This document shows, in pieces, positions 24,031-34,300 of a stretch of DNA of 37,418 bases (positions within the stretch are counted from its first letter, which is position 1; every line of letters begins with the position of its first letter). Made by a program: the position numbers and the translations under genes. The stretch lies in the NCBI RefSeq assembly GCF_025753815.1, contig NZ_JAOWRF010000335.1, positions 1 to 37,418 on the forward strand, given 5' to 3'. The notes beneath the pieces are model-generated. The model did no database searches. It was not told where the DNA came from and saw only the letters and a program-made list of their open reading frames with translations. Source of the stretch: Plectonema radiosum NIES-515. GTDB lineage: Bacteria; Cyanobacteriota; Cyanobacteriia; Cyanobacteriales; Nostocaceae.

Positions 24031-25428
24031 TTATACAGAAACGCTCAACTGTTCTTCCGAAATCCAAGCACCGTGAAAACCGTAGGGAACACGTTGCGGA
24101 ATTAACACTCGTGCTACAGGTTCAGCATTTACATCTTGGGCATTAACTACCACAAGTTCACATGTGTCTTCTCTGGTATCGTGAACAAAACTTATCAGCC
24201 AGCCTTGATCTTCTGATGTAGCATTGGGAAAAGGTACAAAAACCGCTTCACCACCATAGCGTCCTCGTCCGAATTCGTGGGTTTGAGACTTACCATTGTG
24301 ATGGTCGTATTTAATTAAACCATCGAACAAAGGCATGGAACCCTGGGCCATTTTACCAGCGTAGCCGTATCGGGTTTGTCTTCCTAAGAAATTTTCATTG
24401 ACACGAGGAAATTCCGCAGGTATATCATTTAACATTTCCTCACGTACTTTACCAGTGGTAAGGTTAAAACGCCATTGATGCAAGCGGGGGATATCCCCAT
24501 CTGGATCGGGTTGTGTATCTTTAGTAATTAAAACCTTAGTAGAACTCATCCGACAGGCAATCAGCACTACTTCGTTGCCTTCTTCGTAAGCGTTGAGGGT
24601 ATGAAAGACGTAGCAAGGGGGACTTTCAAACCAGCGGATGTTGCTGTTGTCGCCGTGACGTGGGACAATACCAAAACGACTGGGGCGATCGCTCTCAAAC
24701 ATCATCATCGGTTCTCCCTTCTGCGCCCGTTGCGGGCTAAAAGTCAAGGGCAGATCCATAAAAATTGTATAATTTTCGGTGATGGCGAAATCATGCATCA
24801 TCACTCCCATCGGCAAATCAATCGGTACTGTCCGCAATAGTTCACCCAACGGGTCAACTACACTATATTCCAGATATGGTGGCGCGAAGGAGTAACCAAA
24901 AAACATCATCTCACCCGTTACCGGGTCTACCTTTGGATGTGCTGTAAAAGCAGAAGTCAACTGACTCTTATAGGTATATTCGCCAATTGTATCTAAATCG
25001 GGAACCTTAATAACATGAGGTGCACCACCTTCCCACAGCGCTAAGAATTGACCTGCGTGCCAAATTAAAGCAGTATTAGCCGCATTCTTGTAGAAATTGT
25101 GGGGGTTATCTTTCTGTGAGGGTTCCAACATGCCACTCCAAACAGCCTTACCCGCTTCATGCTCTATTTTCCATCCTTTTGTTTGCACGTAGCGATTGCG
25201 ATAAGTAGCTTTCCCGTTGCTAATTCGCACACCATGCAACATTCCATCCCCATCAAACCAGTGATACTGTCCGATGGGTGCCCATTGCGGATTGGGACCA
25301 TTTCGCACCAACATCCCCGATAAGTCGTCCGGTAGTTCACCAATGACTTTCAGCGTGTCAGTGGTGATTTCTTTGTATACTGGTGCAAAGTTTCCATCAA
25401 GATAGGGATTGACTGCTGTTGTAACCAT
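24031..25428 (-). CDS. Carotenoid cleavage oxygenase (RPE65/apocarotenoid oxygenase family)
   Basis: A 465-residue non-heme iron enzyme that cleaves a carotenoid or apocarotenoid double bond with O2 to give aldehydes. The four iron-binding histidines fit H164 (TAHPKVD), H212 (MMHDFAIT), H276 (VFHTLNAYEE) and H452 (YGFHGAWI). The family N-terminal block GMLVRNGPNPQW and FDGDGMLHGV are also present. Full length, no signal peptide. The exact substrate (retinal-forming beta-apocarotenal or another) cannot be read from sequence. It converges with the FHA-PrsW gene, 90 bp apart, and is divergent from the histidine phosphatase. Confidence 0.93.
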   Translation of the reverse strand: MVTTAVNPYLDGNFAPVYKEITTDTLKVIGELPDDLSGMLVRNGPNPQWAPIGQYHWFDGDGMLHGVRISNGKATYRNRYVQTKGWKIEHEAGKAVWSGMLEPSQKDNPHNFYKNAANTALIWHAGQFLALWEGGAPHVIKVPDLDTIGEYTYKSQLTSAFTAHPKVDPVTGEMMFFGYSFAPPYLEYSVVDPLGELLRTVPIDLPMGVMMHDFAITENYTIFMDLPLTFSPQRAQKGEPMMMFESDRPSRFGIVPRHGDNSNIRWFESPPCYVFHTLNAYEEGNEVVLIACRMSSTKVLITKDTQPDPDGDIPRLHQWRFNLTTGKVREEMLNDIPAEFPRVNENFLGRQTRYGYAGKMAQGSMPLFDGLIKYDHHNGKSQTHEFGRGRYGGEAVFVPFPNATSEDQGWLISFVHDTREDTCELVVVNAQDVNAEPVARVLIPQRVPYGFHGAWISEEQLSVSV

Positions 25429-25632
25429 TTGTGATGATATGTGAATTTATTCTTAGCACTTTGTTCAATATATTAGCGATCGCCTGTATTCTGGTTCTGA
25501 CTATAGTTATGGATATCCGTCCCATATCACAATCCGCCTTTGGATGCATTCTAATCGAACACCTCAGCTTTGATCCTAGGAAACCAACCCTCAGACTTTC
25601 GGCAAAATCTCAAATCCAAAATCTAAAATCCC

Positions 25633-26271
25633 ATGACCCTAACTCTTTATTTCCTGCGTCACGGACAGACAGAATGGAGTCGCAATAATGCTTTTTGCGG
25701 TTCCCTAGATCCAGAACTTACCCCAGATGGTATGGAAATGGCAAAGGGTTTTGCTTCTTCATACAGTTCTACTTCTTGGGAAGCAATTTTTTGCAGTCCC
25801 ATGCACAGAACTTTGGCAACAGCAAGACCTTTGTGTGAAGCTATTGAAATACAACCACAACTGCGGGATGGTTTAAAGGAAATTCACTACGGGAAGTGGG
25901 AAGGAAGCACACCAGAAGCGGTTAGTATGGAATTCCACGATGATTATATCCGCTGGTTGGCAGATCCGGCGTGGTATGCACCGACTGGTGGAGAAATGGC
26001 TGTGGCTATAGCTTCTCGTGCTACCCAGGTTATTGAAGAAATTAAGCAGCTTTATCGCAATGGCAATGTGTTAATTGTTTCTCATAAAGCAACTATCAGA
26101 ATTATGCTATGCAGTCTGTTGGGAATTGATGTGGGACGCTTTCGCTTTCGTTTAGGATGTCCGGTTGGGTCGGTGAGTGTGATAGAATTTGGTTCCCACG
26201 GACCTTTGTTGAAGGTTTTGGCTGACCGCACTCATCTAGATGACCGGTTGCGGAATTTGCCGGGAACGTAA
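25633..26271 (+). CDS. Histidine phosphatase family protein (phosphoglycerate mutase-like)
   Basis: A 212-residue enzyme of the RHG superfamily. The phosphohistidine motif is LRHGQTEW with H10; R9 and R59 (SPMHRTLATA), E83 (LKEIHYGKWEG) and H151 (IVSHKATIR) complete the active-site set. The short length and the KEIHYGKWEG sequence fit broad-specificity phosphatases (cobC/PhoE/GpmB-like) rather than a glycolytic mutase; substrate unknown. It is followed by the broken M14 gene after 48 bp, on the same strand. Confidence 0.9.
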   Translation: MTLTLYFLRHGQTEWSRNNAFCGSLDPELTPDGMEMAKGFASSYSSTSWEAIFCSPMHRTLATARPLCEAIEIQPQLRDGLKEIHYGKWEGSTPEAVSMEFHDDYIRWLADPAWYAPTGGEMAVAIASRATQVIEEIKQLYRNGNVLIVSHKATIRIMLCSLLGIDVGRFRFRLGCPVGSVSVIEFGSHGPLLKVLADRTHLDDRLRNLPGT

Positions 26272-26612
26272 TAGGATAATCTCACTTCTAGCCGCAAAGG
26301 CGCAAAGAGTATATTTGTCATGCTTCCTACTATTTCTACCATTCCTTTGCGGCAAATGGCTAGTGGTGATGTTTTATCGCTACAAGTTTACAAGTCTGTT
26401 GGCACTAATGCTGGTAAGAAGGTTTACGGTGAAAGTCGGGGAAGTTTGAAAGCCCCGGAAGAACAGGTACGTAGTACCGCATTCTACAGCGTAAGACCGG
26501 GGATGAAAAACGACTCCGGGGGTTTTAACCCCTGTGAATATTGTATGAAGTTTTTCAACTATCTTAATATTTTACGCCAGGTTCGCTAGTATAAGAACAG
26601 GAGGTAAAAACA

Positions 26613-27857
26613 ATGCTTGTATTTGAGTTCAAGGCTTACGGAAAGGCTGCACAATTCGCCGCAGTAGACGATGCAATCAGAACCGCTAAGTTTATTCGTA
26701 ATAGCTGTATTCGGCTATGGATGGACGTTAAAAGCACAGGTAAAAATGATTTGCAGAAATATTGTGCTGTACTTGCGGCTAACTTTCCTTTTGCCTCGGA
26801 ACTCAATTCAATGGCAAGACAAGCCTCTGCTGAACGAGCATGGTCTTCTATCTCTCGGTTTTATGACAACTGCAAGAAGGGTATTTCTGGTGAATCAGTT
26901 GCCGGGGACGGTTTCCGTTCCGGCAAACTGATTCTCCCGTTGGGCAAGAAGGGGTATCCTCAGTTCCAAAAAGATTGTCGTTCTGTTGAATACAAAACAT
27001 CAGGATGGAAACTTGCGGATGACCGTAAAAACATAACTTTCAGCGACAGAAAAGGTATTGGACGGTTAAAGCTAAAAGGTACTCGTGACTTGCACTTCTA
27101 CCAAATTAACCAAATTAAGCGGGTGAGATTGGTAAAACGTGCGGATGGCGTATATGTTCAGTTTTGCATTGATGTAGACCGTTCCGAGAATATAGAACCG
27201 ACTGGCAGCACCGTGGGGTTAGATGTTGGGTTGAAAGAATACTACACCGATTCTGATGGAACAATGGTTGAAAACCCTAAGTTTCTCCGTCAAGGTGAAA
27301 AAGTTCTCAAACGTTCTCAACGTCGAGTATCTAAAAAAGTAAAAGGTTCAAAGAATAGAGGCAAAGCTAGGCAGATTTTAGGTAAGCGCCACCTCAAAAT
27401 AAGTAGGCAACGTAAAGACCATGCTGTGAAATTGGCACGGTGCGTAGTTCAGTCTAACGACTTGATAGCCTACGAAGATTTGAGAATTAAAAATATGGTG
27501 AAAAATCATTGTTTAGCCAAGTCTATAAATGACGCATCTTGGTATCAGTTTCGTGTTTGGCTTGAATATTTTGGAAAAGTATTCAAGCGAGTCACGGTTG
27601 CGGTTAATCCGCAATATACGAGCCAGGAATGCTCTAGCTGCGGAGTCATTGTCAAGAAAACACTATCTACTAGGACGCATGTTTGCAAGTGCGGGTGTGT
27701 GATGGATAGGGATGAAAATGCTGCTAGAAACATACTATTTCGCTCCTTGGGTACGGTAGGGCATATCGGAACCTCTGCACTAGATGCAGGCAACGCTTGG
27801 GGAGATGAAACCTCTACTCTTGTTGGTGAAAACCTGCTTGAGCAAGTTATATCTTAG
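26613..27857 (+). CDS. tnpB: TnpB RNA-guided endonuclease (IS200/IS605 family accessory protein)
   Basis: A 414-residue TnpB with an intact RuvC-like nuclease: D204 (TVGLDVGLKEYY), E288 (IAYEDLRIKNM) and the DRDENAARN motif (365-373). The zinc ribbon has C340-x2-C343 and C358-x-C360. A helical DNA/RNA-binding N-terminal half precedes it. TnpB proteins cut DNA next to a transposon-adjacent motif using an omega RNA made from the element's right end, helping the element persist. All catalytic residues and a strong AGGAGG ribosome-binding site are present, so it may be active even though tnpA is missing. The C-terminal tail overlaps the predicted omega RNA region. Confidence 0.95.
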   Translation: MLVFEFKAYGKAAQFAAVDDAIRTAKFIRNSCIRLWMDVKSTGKNDLQKYCAVLAANFPFASELNSMARQASAERAWSSISRFYDNCKKGISGESVAGDGFRSGKLILPLGKKGYPQFQKDCRSVEYKTSGWKLADDRKNITFSDRKGIGRLKLKGTRDLHFYQINQIKRVRLVKRADGVYVQFCIDVDRSENIEPTGSTVGLDVGLKEYYTDSDGTMVENPKFLRQGEKVLKRSQRRVSKKVKGSKNRGKARQILGKRHLKISRQRKDHAVKLARCVVQSNDLIAYEDLRIKNMVKNHCLAKSINDASWYQFRVWLEYFGKVFKRVTVAVNPQYTSQECSSCGVIVKKTLSTRTHVCKCGCVMDRDENAARNILFRSLGTVGHIGTSALDAGNAWGDETSTLVGENLLEQVIS

Positions 27858-27897
27858 ATTCAAGAATCCCCGTGTCAATAGATGCGGGGAGTGTCAA
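27760..27897 (+). ncRNA. Probable omega RNA (reRNA) at the element's right end
   Basis: In tnpB elements the guide scaffold RNA covers the 3' part of tnpB up to the right-end boundary, with the host sequence beyond it serving as guide. Here the right end has the CCCCG/CGGGG hairpin and ends AGTGTCAA at 27897, so the guide would begin ATTCAATCG in the M14 gene. The 5' limit is a guess; existence is inferred from the family. Confidence 0.45.
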
Positions 27898-28611
27898 ATT
27901 CAATCGAATCTGCATGGTGCGGAAATTGCTGGGAATGCTGTTATTCACCAGTTGATTTCGTTTTTACAGATGGTGAAGGATACTGATTTGACTGGAGAAG
28001 TTTGGCTGGTTCCTGTTTGTAATCCGATGGGAACTAATGAGCGATCGCATGTTTTTTCTTCTGGTAGATATTGCGTTTATGAAGCGAAGGATTGGAATCG
28101 CATTTTTTGGTATTATGAAAAGGAAGCTGATGATTTAATCGCTTTCGCTAAATCTCAACTTCATTTTGATATTGAGGTTGTCAGACAGAATTATCTCAGC
28201 AAAATAAAGGATAAGTTTGGAGAACTTTTAGATAAAATTAATTCTCCTAGTAGCGTACCTTATACTGAACTGTTTCGCTATCAATTACAATCTCTCAGTT
28301 TAGATGCAGACTACTTGATTGATTTACACAGTGCTTCCAATCAGGGAATAAATTACCTTTATTATTTCCGAAATCGCGAAGAAAGTGCTAAATATTTCTT
28401 ACTCGAACATGGATTTTTACTTGATAAATATGATGGTGATGCTTTTGATGAAGCTTTCATCAAACCTTGGTTAGCGTTGGAAGATTCTTTTCAACAGCTT
28501 GGGAGAAAAATTAAGTTTGATGTGGAAGCTTGGACACTCGAACTGGGTACGGGAATGCAGATGATTCCTGATTCCGTTGCTAAAGGTGTGCGTGGTGTGA
28601 AAAATTATTTA

Positions 28612-28707
28612 ATAGACATAGACGTGAAAATTAAATATGCGTTATCCAAACCCTTGATTAGACGTAAGCTAGCTACGTCTCTACATTCATTTTGACGTCT
28701 ATGTATA
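28612..28707. mobile_element. MITE with ~15-bp terminal inverted repeats and TA target duplication
   Basis: The ends ATAGACATAGACGTGAAAAT and ATTTTGACGTCTATGTA are near-perfect inverted copies, bounded by TA on each side (28610-28611 and 28706-28707). The inside holds CCCTTGATTAGACGTA and a CGTCTCTAC hairpin half that are also found in the element at 31143-31283. It has no coding capacity. TA duplication suggests mobilisation by an IS630/Tc1-type transposase. It interrupts the M14 gene. Confidence 0.75.
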
Positions 28708-29025
28708 ATTAAAAAAGGTGTTTTGCAATTTGATTGAACTGTGGATGAAAGCATTTATGAGAAAACATGTTTTAGAAATAGAAGTAATGTCATAAAATAT
28801 TATGCTTCCTCCGGGGGAATGATTCAATCAAGGGTAGAATTGGGTAGTGAAGTCAAAGCTGGAGAACGACTTTATCAAATTCTTAGTTTTAATAAAGAGG
28901 GTAAGTTACCTGTTGTCGTTGATGTCTGCTGCAAACAAGATGGATTGGTTTATGATACTTCTAGCAATCAAGCTGTGAACGGTTACGTTTGTGATGGGAG
29001 TTATCAGTTAAAAATAAGGAGTTAG

Positions 29026-29385
29026 ATTCCCCACATTTTCAAGAATTCGGGAATCCGAACACAAAATTGGGTCAAGCTCCTAAACCTAATTGGTCATAGC
29101 CTGCAATAAGCATGATAATTCGCGATCGCATATACTTCCATCTGCCATCGGCAAGGCAAAAGGATCGTCTTTGTTAGTTTTTCCTGACATTGTACCACCA
29201 GCAGTTAGCTGTACTAGTCAGAATCCCCAGAGCATTTTCGTTCTCCCATATCTTTTATGACATTATGCTCCAAAAAATATATTTAGTAGTAAATTAAACT
29301 TAAGTAAAGGCAATCGTCAAAACTTCCAGGGTGATTATATGTTTTTTTTGTCTGCAATAAAATCAATTTATCATATATATAAATT
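29026..29385. other. Intergenic region before era
   Basis: No supported gene in 360 bp. A 34-codon minus-strand frame (29086-29190, MSGKTNKDDPFALPMADG...) reads like protein but is too short and isolated to call. The last ~100 bp before era are very AT-rich and probably contain its promoter. Confidence 0.4.
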
Positions 29386-30360
29386 ATGACGGTGGAGCCA
29401 AAGGTGAAAAGTATTGATAATTACACCTTCTCTTTTTCAGGAGAAGTAACTGTCCCCCAAGCTCCTCCTGAGTTCAAATCAGGTTTTATCGGCATTATCG
29501 GTCGTCCAAATGTCGGTAAATCTACGTTGATGAATCAATTAGTAGGACAAAAAATTGCCATAACTTCTCCAGTAGCGCAAACTACACGCAATCGTTTGCG
29601 AGGCATTTTAACGACACCAGAAGCGCAGTTAATATTTGTTGATACACCAGGAATACACAAACCCCATCACCAATTAGGGGAAGTGCTGGTGAGAAATGCG
29701 AAAATTGCGATTGAATCGGTGGATGTAGTGCTGTTTGTAGTGGATGGCTCGACAAGTTGTGGTACAGGCGATCGCTATATTGCTGATTTACTGACTAAAA
29801 GCGAAACACCAATAATTTTAGGTGTAAACAAAAGCGATCAACAACCCTCATATTCTCAGATTATAGACGATAGTTACAGTGAATTAGCAAAATCCTTTGA
29901 ATGGCAAACAGTAAAATTTTCTGCCAAGACTGGGACGGGATTGCCAGAGCTGCAAAATTTATTAATTGAAGATTTAGAACGAGGACCATTCTACTATCCA
30001 CCCGACTTGGTAACTGACCAACCGGAACGCTTTATTATGGGGGAATTAATTCGAGAACAGATTTTGTTGTTAACTCGTGAGGAAGTTCCCCATTCAGTAG
30101 CGATCGCGATCGAGAAAGTGGAAGAAACACCAGCTATCACTCGTGTACTCGCAACCATCAACGTTGAACGAGATTCCCAAAAAGGCATTCTCATCGGCAA
30201 AGGTGGAGCTATGCTCAAAGCTATAGGTAGTGCAGCTCGGGAACAAATCCAAAAGTTAATCGCTGGCAAAGTCTATCTAGAATTATTCGTCAAAGTTCAA
30301 CCAAAGTGGCGTCAGTCTCGCGTCAGTTTGGCAGAATTGGGTTATCGCGTGGAAGAATAA
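29386..30360 (+). CDS. era: GTPase Era
   Basis: A GTP-binding protein that binds the 3' end of 16S rRNA and is needed for small-subunit maturation. The G domain has G1 GRPNVGKST (39-47), the switch-I threonine region TTRNRLRGI, G3 DTPG (86-89), G4 NKSD (148-151) and G5 SAK. The C-terminal KH domain contains GILIGKGGAMLKAIGSAARE. Length is 324 residues, with about 30 extra residues at the N-terminus compared with E. coli Era, as is common in cyanobacteria. Its presence indicates that the segment is chromosomal. Confidence 0.96.
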   Translation: MTVEPKVKSIDNYTFSFSGEVTVPQAPPEFKSGFIGIIGRPNVGKSTLMNQLVGQKIAITSPVAQTTRNRLRGILTTPEAQLIFVDTPGIHKPHHQLGEVLVRNAKIAIESVDVVLFVVDGSTSCGTGDRYIADLLTKSETPIILGVNKSDQQPSYSQIIDDSYSELAKSFEWQTVKFSAKTGTGLPELQNLLIEDLERGPFYYPPDLVTDQPERFIMGELIREQILLLTREEVPHSVAIAIEKVEETPAITRVLATINVERDSQKGILIGKGGAMLKAIGSAAREQIQKLIAGKVYLELFVKVQPKWRQSRVSLAELGYRVEE

Positions 30361-30363
30361 GAA

Positions 30364-30452
30364 GTTAGTCAATAGTCATTAATCCATAGTCCATAGTCAA
30401 TGATTAATGGCTATTAACTATTGACTATTGACAGTTTATTGTTGACTATTAA
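30364..30452. repeat. ACTATTG/CAATAGT-type heptamer repeats
   Basis: Copies of CAATAGTC and its complement GACTATTG occur on both sides of a central ATTAATGG. They form an imperfect inverted repeat between era and the response-regulator gene. The same heptamer occurs at 20671-20694. Confidence 0.7.
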
Positions 30453-30462
30453 CTAATATAAA

Positions 30463-31140
30463 ATGTCTTCAAATACAGTCTCTTCGTTTAATCTGCCGAC
30501 CGATGCTGCACCTTTACGGGTGTTAATTGTTGAAGACGATCCGATGATGCAACTCGGATTAGAACAGTCGTTAATGACTCATCCTCAGTTGCAAATTGTC
30601 GGACAAGCGGAAGATGGTTATTTAGGTGTGCAAGCTGCACTGAAACTCAAACCTGATTTGGTGGTGATGGATATTGGTTTACCCCGATTGGATGGAATTG
30701 CGGCAACACAACAAATCAAAGCAGCATTACCAGAAACCCATGTAGTAATGCTGACATCTCACAAAACAGAGACAGAAATTATTGCCGCGTTATCTAGCGG
30801 TGCAGATGCTTATTGTATCAAAGGGGCGAGTGTCGAGCGGTTGTTGAATGCGATCGCAGCTGCGGTTGAAGGTGCAGCTTATCTCGATCCGCAAATTGCC
30901 AGACAAGTAATTGAAAATCTTAAACCTCCTTCCCCCACAGGTAATACAGCAAATTTATCAGGACGTGAGTTAGAAGTTTTGAAACTGATGGTAGACGGAT
31001 TAAGCAATCCAGAGATTGCCGAAAAACTCTATCTCAGTCCCAACACGGTGAAAACTCACGTCCGAGGGATTATGAACAAATTAGCAGTTGACGATCGCGT
31101 CCAGGCAGCAGTTGTCGCCCTGCGTTCTGGGTTGGTGTGA
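30463..31140 (+). CDS. NarL/FixJ-family response regulator
   Basis: A 225-residue two-component regulator. The receiver at 18-138 has E24-D25-D26, phosphoacceptor D70 (LVVMDIGLPRLDG), T97 in VVMLTSH and K119 in YCIKGAS. After a short linker, the LuxR-type DNA-binding domain (158-225) reads LSGRELEVLKLMVDG, LSNPEIAEKLYLSPNTVKTH and VRGIMNKLAVDDRVQAAV. All key residues are present. No histidine kinase is adjacent, so its partner is encoded elsewhere. The ATG lies 11 bp after the heptamer-repeat spacer; a MITE begins within 5 bp of its stop. Confidence 0.92.
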   Translation: MSSNTVSSFNLPTDAAPLRVLIVEDDPMMQLGLEQSLMTHPQLQIVGQAEDGYLGVQAALKLKPDLVVMDIGLPRLDGIAATQQIKAALPETHVVMLTSHKTETEIIAALSSGADAYCIKGASVERLLNAIAAAVEGAAYLDPQIARQVIENLKPPSPTGNTANLSGRELEVLKLMVDGLSNPEIAEKLYLSPNTVKTHVRGIMNKLAVDDRVQAAVVALRSGLV

Positions 31141-31142
31141 TA

Positions 31143-31283
31143 TAATAGACATCGACCGCTATGCTTATAGGGATAAACCCCGTCTTTAAAGACGGGGGAG
31201 AGCGTTGTTATGCGTTAAGCGAAACCCTTGATTAGACGTAGCACATGCAACGTCTCTACGTATGACTCTGGAGATGTCTAATA
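31143..31283. mobile_element. Second MITE copy, directly after the response regulator
   Basis: The left end TAATAGACATCGAC matches the terminal repeat of the 28612 MITE, and the right end GATGTCTAATA is its inverse. It shares the internal stretch AACCCTTGATTAGACGTA...CAACGTCTCTAC with that MITE. It also carries a 20-nt palindrome at 31178-31197 (CCCCGTCTTT/AAAGACGGGG) that would serve as a terminator for the regulator gene. Confidence 0.65.
31178..31197. terminator. Strong palindrome that may end the response-regulator transcript
   Basis: CCCCGTCTTTAAAGACGGGG is a perfect 20-nt palindrome 38 bp past the stop codon. It is like those at IS200/IS605 right ends and may have been borrowed from one. 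No T-tract follows. Confidence 0.5.
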
Positions 31284-31317
31284 TGCCAGAAATATCCGTG
31301 ATAGCATGGGTTAGCCC

Positions 31318-34300
31318 TCACCTAGTTTTTGCTTGTACTAGGATAGCCTCACCCTTCCAGTCTGAGGGGTTATCAACAATTTCACATGGGACACCCTTAA
31401 CATTCACCAACATCAACTCGTCCCTTTCATTCCAAACTGCAAATATATCTTTTCTCCCATCATCAAGCGTCGCTAAATCGATTTGAAAAACCTCATTCAC
31501 TCGCTTCAACTTCAAACCCAACAAATTTAACAATCTACCAAGAATTTTCATCCCCAAAACCCGCTCTTTATCCTGCACCAAATTAATCCCCAGCGTCCTT
31601 CTAATATGCTTGCTGCACTGCAACGCCGTATTTTTTAATAATATCAAATCAGCATCATTCTCACTAAATCTGCGTCCCGCTTCCAGAAACTGTTGCATCC
31701 CCAATGCTCTCAAAGCTTCAACTTTCAGCGTATAAGTTTTTATATCGGGGAGAAAAACCTTCCCTTCACCCCAAGATAACTGCTGATACCATTCTTGCTT
31801 ATCTCTAACCCAAAAATACTCGCTTTCGTGAGTTAAATAATAGTGAGTTAATAATTGAGAATAATATCCTTTGTCATTTCTTAACTTCAGCAGTGGAGTA
31901 ACCTCAACACCATATCTTTTTTTGAGAATATATTTATCAATTTGATTCCGTTCCCCATCAGTGAGAGAATGCTTAACTAACAATTGCTGATATTCTCCAT
32001 CATCAATATCTCTCGCATTAGTTACAGCGATCGCTGCTGATAATTGATTTTGTCGCTTAATTTCTTGAATCTTGTGTTTAATTTCTTTTGCCTTTTGCCG
32101 ACTTTGTGACCAATCTTTTTGGACTTTGACAATATTTAAAATTAACCTTCGTCGAGTTACCGACTCATCCGCATCAGTTGCTAAAAAGGCAAGTCGTAAA
32201 TCGCGAATAATATTATTGTTAACAGCATTACTTCTTACCCAAATTTGATGACCGTCAGCAATCAAATTCTCTTTCATCGATTTGCGATAAAAAGTAATAG
32301 AAGCATTCACCCTTGCGGACATCTTTGCCCAACTTCTTAAATGAATTGGGTCATAAACTGATGGCAAATCAACATCTATTTTATGCAACGGACTGAGTAA
32401 AGCTAAATTTTCTTTTTGATTTTCTTGATACCAATGAGAAAGTAAACGATAATTTGTGCTCCCACTACCAATTAAACCTATACCGCGTTTAGCACACCAA
32501 ACAATACGCGGCACATCATCACGGACTCTCGCTAATGCTTGTCGTGCTTCTGAGTCAGTTATTACCCCTTGGAAGATGCCATAAACACTGTCGAAATGTT
32601 CGACATCAATACTGATTCCCGTACCGAGGCTAGGAGTCACAAAAACCGCATTATATTCAGTTACTTTTTGATTAATTTCTGCAACAAAATCAACCGCTTT
32701 ATGTCCGGGTGTGTTTGTTGTGTGGCTGCTAACAACCAGAGTTTTGGGAAATTCCTTTTGCAATCTTTCTAAACGCTCTTTTAAATAACCTTCGATGGTT
32801 TCACAGCTATAACGCCCAGAACGACTATCAGTAGTAATATAACATTTACGTCCGGCAAGTAACTCTAATTCGAGTTGATGAATTAGCGGTGTTGGGTTAG
32901 GGGAATCATAAAAAGTTACATCCCAACCTCGCTCTGGCTTCCATTGATTTACAACTACCCAAGGAGTTAATTTAATACCTGCTAATCCCTGCAAATATTC
33001 TAGAGAAACATCTGATAAATCGGCATCTTGGGCAATAATTAACCCTCCAGTGGTTAACACAGTGGTAATTAGCTGCTGAAATACTTTGAAAATTTTGATG
33101 CGTTTATCTTTACAAGTATTGCTGTTGAGTAAATGCCATAAAGATTGTTCTACTTCGTCTAATATTATGATTGCTCCGTGCCAATCTTCGGGGTTAAGTT
33201 TCCAGAGGGAATCGATGCATAGTCCTAGGGATTGAGCGCTGAAGCGCTGACTACGTATTTTCCAATTAATGCCGATTTTTTCACATAAGAAGCGTCCTAG
33301 TTGGATGCGGTGGGTTATTAATAAAACGGGTTTATTTTGGCTTTTGGCTTGATTGACTACTGCTTGCAGTGCTGTGGTTTTTCCGGTTCCTTTGGCTGAT
33401 TTTACTCCGACTAATCCAGAAGCGGGGAAAGGGACTTCTCCTAAATAGCGACGGTTGAGGGTGAGTGCTGGGGGAATGGTTAAAGCGGTGTGCGGTTTTG
33501 TTTGAGCAATATAAACTTCTAAATCAACACTTTGCCGATAAACTTGCTCAAATGCACCTGCATTTTTGGCAACGATAAATTCATCGACGCCTTTTTCTTT
33601 TCCGGGAAGTTCGATGACTTGAACGGGGCAACTTTTACCTTGGAATAAAAAACCAAGTTGAGAAATTGCGTTATTTACTGCGGCGATTTTTTTCGGTTCT
33701 GTTTCAAAATCAAAGCAAATATAACAGGTGCGTTTTGTTATCGCAAAAGCTGCTAAATCTGGGATTAGTTGACGACTGGTAACTTGACCAAATTCATCTT
33801 TGACGACACGATAACCGCTGGTAATTCCCGGAACTGCGATCGCTACATATCCTTGAGTTAACAATGCAGCGGCTTTCTTTACACCTTCGCAGATAATTAT
33901 AGGTATGTTTCGTTGCATCACCCATTCCCAAAAACCTACAGCTTCACCATTGTCAGCAATGTTGATATCTTCAGGTATGGCTATATTGTAACGTTTGGCA
34001 ACTTGCTGCCAGATGCCCAACGTTACCCGCAGACAAAATACCCGCGTTGGTGTGCTGGGGGGATGTTCGTATTTGATAGATTTGCTATTTTGATTTAGTC
34101 GGGGTTGATTTGGCTTAAAGCATCCCCATTCCATCATCTGCCAATTATCCAATGGGTCAAGTCCAGAACACCACCAACCGCCTGCGGTAATATGAGCGTA
34201 ACGTTGCAACCACTCATTTTTCACCATACCGCTATTTTTACGCGGGAGGCGTTCAGAAATTAACAAATATTCATAAGCAGTTCTATCTTGGAGCGAGCGG

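Larger units (their letters stand above)
26428..27897 (+). mobile_element. IS200/IS605-family element with tnpB only (IS1341-type)
   Basis: The element sits directly after TTTAC in the M14 gene and has no target duplication, as expected for this family. The left end has a CGGGG/CCCCG stem (26437-26457) and a GGGGTTTTAACCCC palindrome (26519-26532). The right end has CCCCG (27868-27872), a 12-nt loop, CGGGG (27885-27889), then AGTGTCAA. The length of 1470 bp is a multiple of three, and host codons join exactly across it. No tnpA is present, so movement would need a transposase in trans. Confidence 0.85.
26320..29025 (+). pseudogene. AstE/AspA-like (M14 superfamily) zinc hydrolase gene split by an IS and a MITE
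   Basis: Three pieces of one gene are collinear. Codons 1-36 (26320-26427) end in NAGKKVY. From 27898 the frame resumes with IQSNLHGAEIAGNAVIHQLI, which carries the Zn-binding H-x-x-E, then DLHSASNQG (third Zn ligand) and VEAWTLELG (catalytic Glu). It is interrupted after VKNYL (28611) and resumes at 28708 with IKKGVLQFD. A TGA at 28737-28739 then blocks the C-terminal barrel domain (TVDESIYEKTCFRNR to YQLKIRS). Removing the IS (26428-27897) and the MITE (28612-28707) restores one reading frame except for that stop. The family removes acyl groups from amino acids, or is peptidase-like. Not functional as it stands. Confidence 0.85.

Noticed and set aside
23790-24146. Plus-strand 118-codon frame between the PrsW and carotenoid oxygenase genes
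   Set aside because: It overlaps both confirmed genes and has no family signature.
29086-29190. 34-codon minus-strand ORF (MSGKTNKDDPFALPMADG...)
   Set aside because: Too short, no ribosome-binding site assessed as good, no recognised family; noted only as a possible remnant.
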